In this document: one piece after another, positions 1-6,079 of the stretch | Layout: every line of letters begins with the position of its first letter | Numbering within the stretch: position 1 is the stretch's first letter | Source of the DNA: Fidelibacterota bacterium | Lineage (GTDB): Bacteria > Fidelibacterota > UBA2242 > JAFGTP01 | Direction of reading: 5' to 3' | DNA: 6,329 nt | NCBI GenBank assembly: GCA_021735285.1 | Contig: JAIPHI010000153.1 | Location: forward strand, 1 to 6,329 | Translations under genes and position numbers: made by a program | Notes under the pieces: generated by a model | The model's database searches: none | Told to the model about the DNA's origin: nothing | The model's input: only the letters and a program-made list of their open reading frames with translations

Positions 1-2
1 AG

Positions 3-932
3 GTCAAATTAGAGCCTTTGCTACAACAGATTCATTATAAATTCCATGGGTCCAAAAACCAAAATACAATTACCGGACAAATCCAGTATGCTGATTCTGT
101 TTTCTCCGGAAACCTATCGATTTCTTTGGGTGCCACGAATTTAACTCCTATTTATAATGTGAAATATATTAAATCAATATTGCCCGGGCTTGCCTTCAAA
201 CTCGCAAGCAGCCACCATTTCTTTCACTATCCACTCTCCTATTATGCACCAACGCAATTAAATAAAGATAAATTTTACGAAGATAACTCAAGTTATTCCC
301 TGCATGCGGCGGGTTTAAATTACAATTCAACAAATATTAGCAACCGGTTCCAGATTTCTTATATTTATTCTGATTTTCAATATCCTTTTCAAACAAGTGC
401 AACTGATAGTATTATTAATTATGAAGCGGCTGAAATGCCAAAACTTTATTTTTCTGATAATTTCCATTTCTCTTTGCCCTGGAAAGGAAAATTAGCAGGC
501 AGGGTAATGGTCACACCTCAGCATTCCGATGATTTTTTTCAAATGCAGGGCTTTGTTGACTATCGTCAGCACCTCTCCCCTATATTTCATACTACAGCTG
601 ACCTAATTCCTAATTGGCTGGGATTTTTTAAATACTATTTTAATCAGTTAGCGAATAACATGACATCCTATATTTCAATTAATTCATATTATATAGACGG
701 TGGCAAAAATCTATTCTGGTATCAAGAATTCCAAAATATGGGAAAAATAGGCACAAATTATTTCACAAATAAGAGACTTAACATAAATTTCAAAGTGGGT
801 TTTAAAGTTAAAACTCTGCACCTTTTCTATGCTATTTATAATGTTGAAGGTCGTCAATTCTCGACTATGGGAGGAATGCCATTTCACAATCGACTCAAGA
901 TTTTTGGAATGGAATGGTCATTTACAAATTAA
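3..932 (+). CDS. Outer-membrane beta-barrel protein (putative porin-like), 5'-truncated
   Basis: This is the 3' part of a longer gene. The frame is open to the left edge of the window without a stop, and the first possible start (TTG at 18) has no ribosome-binding site, so the true start lies upstream. About 309 residues are visible. They are rich in Tyr, Phe, Asn and Ser and show alternating polar/aromatic stretches of 8 to 12 residues separated by short polar turns, as expected of amphipathic beta-strands. There are no long hydrophobic helices. The chain ends in an aromatic-rich strand, GMEWSFTN, with Trp and Phe close to the C-terminus as in outer-membrane barrels. It resembles the barrel part of Bacteroidota-type 'putative porins' or a TonB-dependent receptor, but I cannot decide the family without the N-terminus. 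It is separated from rnfC by 74 bases and has no obvious functional link to Rnf. Base composition is more AT-rich than in the rnf genes. Confidence 0.7.
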   Translation, partial: VKLEPLLQQIHYKFHGSKNQNTITGQIQYADSVFSGNLSISLGATNLTPIYNVKYIKSILPGLAFKLASSHHFFHYPLSYYAPTQLNKDKFYEDNSSYSLHAAGLNYNSTNISNRFQISYIYSDFQYPFQTSATDSIINYEAAEMPKLYFSDNFHFSLPWKGKLAGRVMVTPQHSDDFFQMQGFVDYRQHLSPIFHTTADLIPNWLGFFKYYFNQLANNMTSYISINSYYIDGGKNLFWYQEFQNMGKIGTNYFTNKRLNINFKVGFKVKTLHLFYAIYNVEGRQFSTMGGMPFHNRLKIFGMEWSFTN

Positions 933-936
933 CCTG

Positions 937-970
937 GAATAAAATTTGTAAGATTAAACAAGTTTTATTT
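937..970 (+). terminator. AT-rich hairpin after the barrel gene, possible weak terminator
   Basis: Arms at 938-949 (AATAAAATTTGT) and 958-969 (ACAAGTTTTATT) pair over 12 bp, with one T/G wobble and an 8-base loop. The hairpin starts 5 bases after the stop codon of the barrel gene. The right arm itself is T-rich, but no separate T-tract follows and the stem has only two G-C pairs, so it would be a weak terminator. It could instead be a leader structure of the rnf transcript or a chance product of AT-rich DNA. The inverted repeat is seen directly; the function is inferred. Confidence 0.35.
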
Positions 971-996
971 CAAATGGATGTTTAAATCAAAGCAAA

Positions 997-1002
997 TAGG
1001 AG
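997..1002 (+). promoter_or_regulatory. Ribosome-binding site of rnfC
   Basis: TAGGAG lies 4 bases before the ATG at 1007. No other in-frame start exists upstream before the stop codon at 983-985, so this site fixes the start of rnfC. The spacing is slightly short. Confidence 0.7.
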
Positions 1003-1006
1003 CCCT

Positions 1007-2320
1007 ATGCAAGTCAAAACATTTAAAAGAGGAACTCATCCACCGGAATTTAAAGAACTGGCTGCGGATAAAAAGATTGAAGAGATACCTTTACCTGAGA
1101 ATGTTTTTATTTCACTGAGCCAACATATTGGTGCTCCCTGTAAGCCGATTGTTAAACCGGGTGATGAAGTTAAAACCGGTCAATTGATAGCCGAAGGAGA
1201 AGGCTTTGTAACCAGCCAAGTTCACGCTTCACTTTCCGGAAAGGTCAAAAAAATAGATAAATACCCCAGCCCAATTGGAACCAAACCGACTATGATACAA
1301 ATTGAAAGTGATGGCAATGATGAACCTCTTCAAGAATGGACTGAAGAAGACTGGCACAAGCTCTCTATTGAAGAGATGAAAAACCGAATTGCAAAAGCAG
1401 GGATAGTAGGTATGGGCGGCGCTGCTTTCCCCACCAATGTAAAACTATCGCCCCCTGAAAAAAAGCCAATTGATACTTTTATCATTAATGGTTGTGAATG
1501 TGAGCCTTTTTTAACTGCTGATCACCGTATGATGCTAGAAAACAGTGATAAATTGCTGGAAGGGACCCGTATAATTATGAAAATTTTAGGGGCTAAAAGA
1601 ACAATCATCGGTATTGAAGAAAATAAACTCGATGCTATCGAATTATTAAATAAAAAAACAGCAAGTGAATCAAATATATCCGTACAGCCTGTCAAAACCA
1701 AATATCCCCAGGGTGCGGAAAAAAATCTTATCGATGCACTTCTCAAGCGAAAAGTTCCGGCTGGGGGATTACCAATGGATGTTGGAGTAGTAGTTAATAA
1801 TGTAGGAACAGCTATTGCTGTTCCTCAGGCTGTAAAAACGAAAAAGCCGCTTATAGAACGAGTTGTGACTGTCACCGGTCAGGGTATCAAAGAACCCAAG
1901 AATCTGCGAGTTAGGATTGGAACACCATTTAAAAATTTGATAGAATATTGTGGCGGCCTAACTCCAGATACTAAAAAAATCATTAATGGCGGACCAATGA
2001 TGGGCATTGCTCAATATACAATTGATGTGCCGGTCATTAAAGGGACAAGTGGAGTCCTGGCATTGACTGAAGATATTACTCAAAAAGCCAAAGAATTCAC
2101 CTGCATTCGCTGTGGAAGCTGCGTAGAAACCTGTCCTATGGGACTAGTTCCGACTCGCCTTGTACGTTTGATTGAATTCGACAAGCTCAATATGGCAGAA
2201 GAAATGGGAACTATGAGTTGTATAGAATGCGGTTCCTGCGCTTATGTCTGCCCTTCCAATATTCCTCTTGTACAAAGAATTAAAGTCGGTAAACAATTAA
2301 TAAATGAGAAAAACAATTAA
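1007..2320 (+). CDS. rnfC: Ion-translocating ferredoxin:NAD+ oxidoreductase subunit RnfC
   Basis: RnfC is the peripheral cytoplasmic subunit of the Rnf complex and, by family knowledge, the site of NAD(H) reaction with bound flavin. The N-terminus has the family signature GTHPPEFKEL (residues 9-18) and the conserved QHIGAPCKP (39-47), followed by a biotinyl/lipoyl-like fold (about 48-82). The flavin/nucleotide-binding region shows GIVGMGGAAFP (132-142) and NGCECEPFLTADHR (161-174). An SLBB-like region with GGPMMG (328-333) follows. Two ferredoxin-type [4Fe-4S] motifs lie near the C-terminus: C366-C369-C372-C376 and C405-C408-C411-C415, each CxxCxxCxxxC. The 437-residue length matches the short RnfC of clostridia and lacks the long Ala/Lys-rich tail of E. 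coli RsxC. It is the first gene of the rnf block, and no convincing promoter could be read in the 74 bases before it. Two Fe-S motifs and the presence of RnfB exclude NqrA of the related Nqr complex. Confidence 0.97.
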   Translation: MQVKTFKRGTHPPEFKELAADKKIEEIPLPENVFISLSQHIGAPCKPIVKPGDEVKTGQLIAEGEGFVTSQVHASLSGKVKKIDKYPSPIGTKPTMIQIESDGNDEPLQEWTEEDWHKLSIEEMKNRIAKAGIVGMGGAAFPTNVKLSPPEKKPIDTFIINGCECEPFLTADHRMMLENSDKLLEGTRIIMKILGAKRTIIGIEENKLDAIELLNKKTASESNISVQPVKTKYPQGAEKNLIDALLKRKVPAGGLPMDVGVVVNNVGTAIAVPQAVKTKKPLIERVVTVTGQGIKEPKNLRVRIGTPFKNLIEYCGGLTPDTKKIINGGPMMGIAQYTIDVPVIKGTSGVLALTEDITQKAKEFTCIRCGSCVETCPMGLVPTRLVRLIEFDKLNMAEEMGTMSCIECGSCAYVCPSNIPLVQRIKVGKQLINEKNN

Positions 2321-2342
2321 TCTAAGAAAAAAGAGTTGATAT

Positions 2343-3320
2343 ATGGCAAAGAAAAATTCAGAAGAACAGCGTTTTACACTCTCCTCTTCGCCTCATCTAT
2401 CCAAAGAAGATGACGTTAATAAAATAATGAACACGGTTATAATGGCGCTTGTTCCGGCTATTGCTTTTTCAGTTTATCATTTTGGCTGGGATTCTCTCTT
2501 GACAATTATGGTTGCTGCTGGCTCCTGCCTGGCTACTGAATATCTAATCAAAAAAATGCGCAAAAGAGAAGTCACAGATACAAGTTCGTTATTAACAGGA
2601 ATCCTGCTGGCCATGACCCTGCCGCCAGGTTTAGGAATTGGATTTGTAATGCTGGGTTCAGTCTTTGCGATTGCGATTGGAAAAGAGATTTTTGGTGGTT
2701 TAGGCTACAACATTTTCAATCCAGCCTTACTTGGCCGAGCCTTTTTACAGGCTAGTTTTCCGGTCAAAATGACGACCTGGGAAGCGCCGCAACACCTGGC
2801 TATGGATGCTAAATCCTTTGCCACGCCTTTAGGTGGTTACAAATTCGGAGAATCTGTTATTCAAAATGCCGGAGATTATATAGATGGTCTAATTATGGGT
2901 AATGTAGGCGGTTGCATTGGAGAAACTTCGGCCATTGCTATTATTCTGGGTGGAGTTTTCATCCTGGTTAAAAAATATGCAGATTGGCGCATACCTGTTA
3001 GTTATTTGGGAACAGTTTTTGTCCTGGGTGGAATTTTCTGGCTCATATCGCCAGCTAATTATCCTGATCCAATTTTCCATCTATTTTCCGGAGGTCTTAT
3101 GATCGGAGCGTTTTTTATGGCAACCGATATGGTGACCTCGCCGGTTACGCCCCTTGGCTCCTGGATTTTTGGCATTGGAGCCGGAGTAATTGTGATCCTG
3201 ATTCGACTATTCGGCGGACTGCCCGAAGGGGTTATGTATTCGATTATTTTTATGAATGCTTTTGTACCTCTTATTGATAGATATACTCGTCCGAAATATT
3301 TTGGGGAGGTAAAGAAATGA
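2343..3320 (+). CDS. rnfD: Rnf complex membrane subunit RnfD, FMN-carrying
   Basis: RnfD is a polytopic inner-membrane subunit related to NqrB that carries a covalently bound FMN. The 325 residues contain about nine or ten hydrophobic helices, starting near residue 27 after a polar N-terminus with the typical SSSPHL. Family motifs are DTSSLLTGILLAMTLPP (79-95), GGLGYNIFNPALLGRAF (118-134) and SFPVKMTTW (138-146). The segment D155-x2-S158-x-ATPL (to L163) lines up with the flavinylation motif DGISQATPL of E. coli RsxD, which makes T161 the expected FMN-phosphoryl threonine. SGGLMIGAFFMATDMVTSPVTP (249-270) and the tail IDRYTRPKYFG (311-321) are also characteristic. From my recall of the E. coli sequence, the loop between FPVxMT and ATPL is about 30 residues shorter here. 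The ribosome-binding site AAGAG (2331-2335) is modest. The stop overlaps the rnfG start in an ATGA arrangement. Confidence 0.97.
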   Translation: MAKKNSEEQRFTLSSSPHLSKEDDVNKIMNTVIMALVPAIAFSVYHFGWDSLLTIMVAAGSCLATEYLIKKMRKREVTDTSSLLTGILLAMTLPPGLGIGFVMLGSVFAIAIGKEIFGGLGYNIFNPALLGRAFLQASFPVKMTTWEAPQHLAMDAKSFATPLGGYKFGESVIQNAGDYIDGLIMGNVGGCIGETSAIAIILGGVFILVKKYADWRIPVSYLGTVFVLGGIFWLISPANYPDPIFHLFSGGLMIGAFFMATDMVTSPVTPLGSWIFGIGAGVIVILIRLFGGLPEGVMYSIIFMNAFVPLIDRYTRPKYFGEVKK

Positions 3321-3901
3321 AATCAGCAAAATTAATTATAGTTCTCACAGTAACAACTCTCCTCTCCGGAATCGGTCTATCATTTTTAAATTCCTGGGCC
3401 CAACCTAAAATAGAAGCCTATCAGCAGAAAGTGCTGGAGCAAGCCATTTATGATGTGTTACCCGGAATAGAAAAATATAAGGTGAAAGAAATAGAGGGTA
3501 CCAAATTCTATGAAGGTATTAGCCCGGAAGGTCAGACTGTCAATGTGGCTTTTCGCGCCATTGGTAGAGGATTTCAAAGTGAACTGCGCATCCTGGTAGG
3601 AATGGATACGAGTATGACAAAAATCCTGAATGTAAATCTACTCCAACAGGCTGAAACTCCCGGACTGGGAACCAAAATAGCTGACGATCCGGGCGCTGAT
3701 AATCCCGCCTGGTTTATGCAACAGTTTGATAGTTTGACAGTTGCCCAGCAGGATATCGATTATGTTAAAAATGAAGAGCCCGATAAGGAAAATGCCGAAA
3801 TCGAGGCCATTACAGGCGCTACTATTTCTTCCAAATCAGTGGTCAACATAATAAATAAAGCAATCGATAATAACCGTGAACTCTATAATTCCGGTCAATA
3901 A
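3317..3901 (+). CDS. rnfG: Rnf complex subunit RnfG, covalent FMN-binding
   Basis: RnfG is anchored by one N-terminal membrane helix (about residues 5-25), and its soluble FMN-binding domain faces the periplasm. It relays electrons together with RnfD. The flavinylation motif is AITGATISS (164-172). The threonine of S/TGAT, T169, is the expected FMN attachment site, normally modified by ApbE, which is not encoded in this window. The other family landmark is ETPGLGTKI (113-121). The length of 194 residues is normal. A strong GGGGAGGT (3303-3310) precedes the ATG, and the start overlaps the end of rnfD by 4 bases (ATGA), so translation of the two is probably coupled. Confidence 0.97.
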   Translation: MKSAKLIIVLTVTTLLSGIGLSFLNSWAQPKIEAYQQKVLEQAIYDVLPGIEKYKVKEIEGTKFYEGISPEGQTVNVAFRAIGRGFQSELRILVGMDTSMTKILNVNLLQQAETPGLGTKIADDPGADNPAWFMQQFDSLTVAQQDIDYVKNEEPDKENAEIEAITGATISSKSVVNIINKAIDNNRELYNSGQ

Positions 3902-3912
3902 AAGAGGAAATC

Positions 3913-4527
3913 ATGGCAAAAAATAAAATATCCCTTATCAAAGAATTTACCAAAGGTCTCTGGGATGAAAATCCGGTTCTGGTGATGCTCCTGGGACTCT
4001 GCCCAACTCTGGCTGTGACAAATAGTGCCATTAATGGATTGTCCATGGGTCTGGCTGTTTTGTTCACCCTGACTTCTTCTAGTATAATCATCTCGACATT
4101 CCGCAAGATCATCCCTGATGAAGTTAGAATTCCGACTTTCATTGTGGTGATTGCCACTTTTGTAACTATCACTGATCTGACTATGGCAGCCAAATTTCCG
4201 GAGATCAGTAAAGCCCTTGGTCCATTTATCCCCTTAATTGTAGTTAATTGCATTATCCTTGGTAGGCAGGAAGCCTTCTCATCGAAAAATCCGGTTGGCA
4301 GATCGATTATCGATGCCCTGGGGATGAGTGTTGGTTTTACTTTGACTCTGACCCTGCTGGGGGCAATCCGGGAATTGTTAGGAGCAGGAACAATCTTTCA
4401 AATTCAAATAATGCCCGATTCCTTTGCTAACTGGATGGTTATGATTCTGCCACCCGGTGCATTTCTGACGCTGGGATTTATGATCGCAGGGTATAACTGG
4501 ATAAATGATAAACTAAAAACCCAATAA
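3913..4527 (+). CDS. rnfE: Rnf complex membrane subunit RnfE
   Basis: RnfE is an inner-membrane subunit of the RnfA/RnfE/NqrD/NqrE family with about six transmembrane helices. Together with RnfA it forms the inverted pair that holds an Fe-S centre within the membrane. Signature segments are GLWDENPVLVMLLGLCPTLAVT (15-36), LVVNC near 109-113, and GAIRELLGAG (150-159). The two cysteines expected to ligate the shared cluster are C30 and C113. The C-terminus matches the family in LPPGAFLTLGFMIAG (179-193). The length of 204 residues is usual. AGAGGA (3902-3907) lies about 5 bases before the ATG, and the gene starts 11 bases after rnfG. It could only be confused with NqrD, which the surrounding rnf genes exclude. 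Confidence 0.97.
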   Translation: MAKNKISLIKEFTKGLWDENPVLVMLLGLCPTLAVTNSAINGLSMGLAVLFTLTSSSIIISTFRKIIPDEVRIPTFIVVIATFVTITDLTMAAKFPEISKALGPFIPLIVVNCIILGRQEAFSSKNPVGRSIIDALGMSVGFTLTLTLLGAIRELLGAGTIFQIQIMPDSFANWMVMILPPGAFLTLGFMIAGYNWINDKLKTQ

Positions 4528-4543
4528 GCAATTGGAGTAATAT

Positions 4544-5116
4544 ATGGAACTTTTCGTAATATTTTTATCAGCAGTTTTTGTTAACAATTATGTCTTGAGC
4601 CGCTTCCTGGGAATCTGTCCCTTTGTTGGTGTATCCAAAAAATTGGGACCTTCGATCAGTATGGGAATGGCGACAACCTTTGTGATGACAATTGCAGCGG
4701 CCGTCTCCTGGTTGATCTACTATAAAATTCTGATTCCCAATAATCTGACTTTCTTAAAAATTGTTTCCTTTATTTTAGTTATCGCTTCTCTGGTTCAATT
4801 TGTGGAGATGTTCATCAAAAAGATCAGTCGGCCACTTTATAATGCGCTGGGGATCTATCTACCGTTGATTACGACTAATTGTGCAATTATGGGTGTGGCC
4901 CTTTTTCTGGTTGATATGGAATACAATTTTATTCAGAGCGTAATTTTTGGGTTCAGTGCGGGAGTTGGTTTTACTCTGGCAATTGTTATCATGGCCGGCA
5001 TTCGGGAAAAACTGGAACTGGCGGACGTGCCTGAATATTTCAAAGGAGCGCCCATTACCATGATAGTAGCCGGCTGTCTGGCCCTGGCTTTTTCCGGATT
5101 CGCCGGAATGATATAG
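4544..5116 (+). CDS. rnfA: Rnf complex membrane subunit RnfA
   Basis: RnfA is the partner of RnfE. It has about six transmembrane helices in inverted topology and two conserved cysteines, C25 and C113, for the shared membrane Fe-S centre. The signature VNNYVLSRFLGICPFVGVSKKLG (13-35) is nearly invariant in the family. PLITTNCAIMGVALF (107-121) and AGIREKLELADVPEYFKGAPI (151-171) also fit closely. The length of 190 residues is typical. GGAG (4534-4537) lies 6 bases before the ATG, and the gap to rnfE is 16 bases. After this gene the tight packing stops: rnfB follows only after 150 bases. Confidence 0.97.
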   Translation: MELFVIFLSAVFVNNYVLSRFLGICPFVGVSKKLGPSISMGMATTFVMTIAAAVSWLIYYKILIPNNLTFLKIVSFILVIASLVQFVEMFIKKISRPLYNALGIYLPLITTNCAIMGVALFLVDMEYNFIQSVIFGFSAGVGFTLAIVIMAGIREKLELADVPEYFKGAPITMIVAGCLALAFSGFAGMI

Positions 5117-5135
5117 GAATAATATAAATTATTGA

Positions 5136-5163
5136 GTCACCCTGAGCGAAGTCGAAGGGTAAC
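5136..5163. repeat. REP-like palindromic element (CCCTGAGCGAAGTCGAAGGG type)
   Basis: The outer arms GTnACCCT and AGGGTnAC (5136-5143 and 5156-5163) are inverted complements except for one mismatched pair. Inside lie two G/A mismatches, one G-C pair (5146/5153) and a loop starting CGAAG. I recall closely similar sequences as widespread intergenic repeats in unrelated bacteria, but only one copy is in this window, so the repeat status cannot be shown here. It contrasts with its AT-rich surroundings, which suggests it is a discrete element. No transposase lies nearby. Confidence 0.6.
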
Positions 5164-5165
5164 AT

Positions 5166-5180
5166 TTTCATTGAATGAAA
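5166..5180. promoter_or_regulatory. Perfect 15-bp palindrome, possible operator
   Basis: TTTCATT and AATGAAA form perfect 7-bp arms around a single central G (5173). The size and symmetry fit the binding site of a dimeric regulator, and it sits about 90 bases before rnfB. No promoter could be assigned with confidence, so the role is only inferred. It could also be chance in AT-rich DNA. Confidence 0.3.
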
Positions 5181-5266
5181 CTATATATCATGAAATCACA
5201 TATAAAATTTACATATAACATGAAAAAGATGATTAAGTTTATAAATATTCACTTCAGGAGATAAAT

Positions 5267-6079
5267 ATGAATCCAATTTTACTGGCAGCACTTAGCATGG
5301 GAGGAATCGGATTAGCCTTCTCCATTTTATTGACGATTGCCAACAAAAAATTAAAAGTCGAGGATGATCCTAAGATCGCTCAGGTAGAAGATGCTTTGCC
5401 CGGTGTAAATTGTGGCGCCTGTGGTTATCCGGGCTGTGCCGCCTGTGCAGAAGCGCTGGTAAAGGGCGACGTCGGTATCTCGATCTGTCCGGTCTGTGAT
5501 GATGATGAACGCGAAGAGCTCGCCAATATCCTGGGTGTAGAATTAGGTGAAGGCAAACGGGAAGTTGCTGTTTTATTTTGCCAGGGTGGCAATGACAACG
5601 CCAAGGTAAAAGCGGATTACGAAGGCATATCCACCTGTCTGGCAGCCAGTTTCCAGAGTGGTGGTGAACGCGCCTGTGACTATGGTTGTATTGGCAAAGG
5701 TGACTGCGTATCAGTTTGCGACTTCGATGCCATTCACATGGGAGAGCAGGGCTTGCCTGTCATCGATCGTCAGAAATGCACAGCCTGTGGTGCCTGTGTA
5801 GAAGCCTGCCCGCGGGATATTATTGAATTACATCCGATCGATCGGCATGTATTCGTGCTCTGTAAGAATGAGGACAAAGGTGCCGCTGCCCGCAAAGTCT
5901 GTGATCGGGCCTGTATTGCCTGTAAAATCTGCGAAAAATTCGACGATTCCGGTGGTTTCCATGTGGACAATTTTCTGGCTAAAGTTGATTATGATAAATA
6001 TGATAAGGATTATGAAAAGCCGACTGGTAAATGTCCTACCAATGTAATTCAACTGGTTGGTGAGAAGGATGAAGAATAA
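5267..6079 (+). CDS. rnfB: Rnf complex ferredoxin-type Fe-S subunit RnfB
   Basis: RnfB is anchored by one N-terminal helix (about residues 3-23) and carries a string of Fe-S clusters in the cytoplasm. It is the likely entry point for electrons from reduced ferredoxin. The PF04060-type motif starts with C49GACGYPGC57 and closes with C74. Next come C105, C124 and C137-x3-C141-x5-C147-x3-C151, then a clear ferredoxin motif C171-x2-C174-x2-C177-x3-C181 followed by P182. The last cysteine group is C199, C212-x3-C216-x2-C219-x2-C222 and C256 in KCPTNVI. The extended multi-cluster form (270 residues) resembles clostridial RnfB more than the shorter E. coli RsxB. In place of the usual C-x-x-GG after the first motif it has C74PVC77DDDE, and there is an extra Cys at 60. 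The ribosome-binding site AGGAG (5256-5260) gives a clear start. The gene is richer in G+C than its neighbours, partly because of its many Cys, Gly and Ala codons. Confidence 0.96.
   Translation: MNPILLAALSMGGIGLAFSILLTIANKKLKVEDDPKIAQVEDALPGVNCGACGYPGCAACAEALVKGDVGISICPVCDDDEREELANILGVELGEGKREVAVLFCQGGNDNAKVKADYEGISTCLAASFQSGGERACDYGCIGKGDCVSVCDFDAIHMGEQGLPVIDRQKCTACGACVEACPRDIIELHPIDRHVFVLCKNEDKGAAARKVCDRACIACKICEKFDDSGGFHVDNFLAKVDYDKYDKDYEKPTGKCPTNVIQLVGEKDEE

Larger units (their letters stand above)
5117..5266 (+). other. Structured 150-base gap between rnfA and rnfB
   Basis: This is the only sizeable non-coding stretch inside the operon. In order it holds an REP-like hairpin (5136-5163), a perfect 15-bp palindrome TTTCATTGAATGAAA (5166-5180), an imperfect 13-bp direct repeat (5183-5195 and 5213-5225, one mismatch, 30 bases apart), an 8-bp repeat ACATATAA (5198-5205 and 5211-5218), and the rnfB ribosome-binding site AGGAG (5256-5260). 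The hexamer ATGAAA occurs at 5175, 5190 and 5220. These occurrences fall in one frame of a 29-codon ORF (5175-5264) that has no good ribosome-binding site of its own. I found no convincing -35/-10 pair and no T-tract terminator. Confidence 0.6.

Noticed and set aside
18..20. TTG at 18 as the real start of the barrel gene
   Set aside because: The frame stays open to the left edge, no ribosome-binding site precedes it, and the sequence starts in the middle of a barrel-like pattern. It is better treated as truncated.
3843..4253. Open frame of 136 codons on the - strand
   Set aside because: It lies opposite the end of rnfG and most of rnfE, which are unmistakable. It has no ribosome-binding site and no recognisable protein features.
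5136..5163. Hairpin as an intrinsic terminator after rnfA
   Set aside because: No T-tract follows the right arm (AACATTTTCA), and the stem is interrupted by mismatches.
5208..5245. Promoter for rnfB from TTTACA (5208-5213) with GATTAA or TATAAA downstream
   Set aside because: GATTAA is a poor -10 at the right distance, and TATAAA (5240-5245) is about 26 bases away. In such AT-rich DNA this is not above chance.
1007..6079. Na+-translocating NADH:quinone reductase (Nqr) operon
   Set aside because: RnfB with its many clusters, RnfC with two CxxCxxCxxxC motifs and the absence of NqrF show that this is Rnf, not Nqr.
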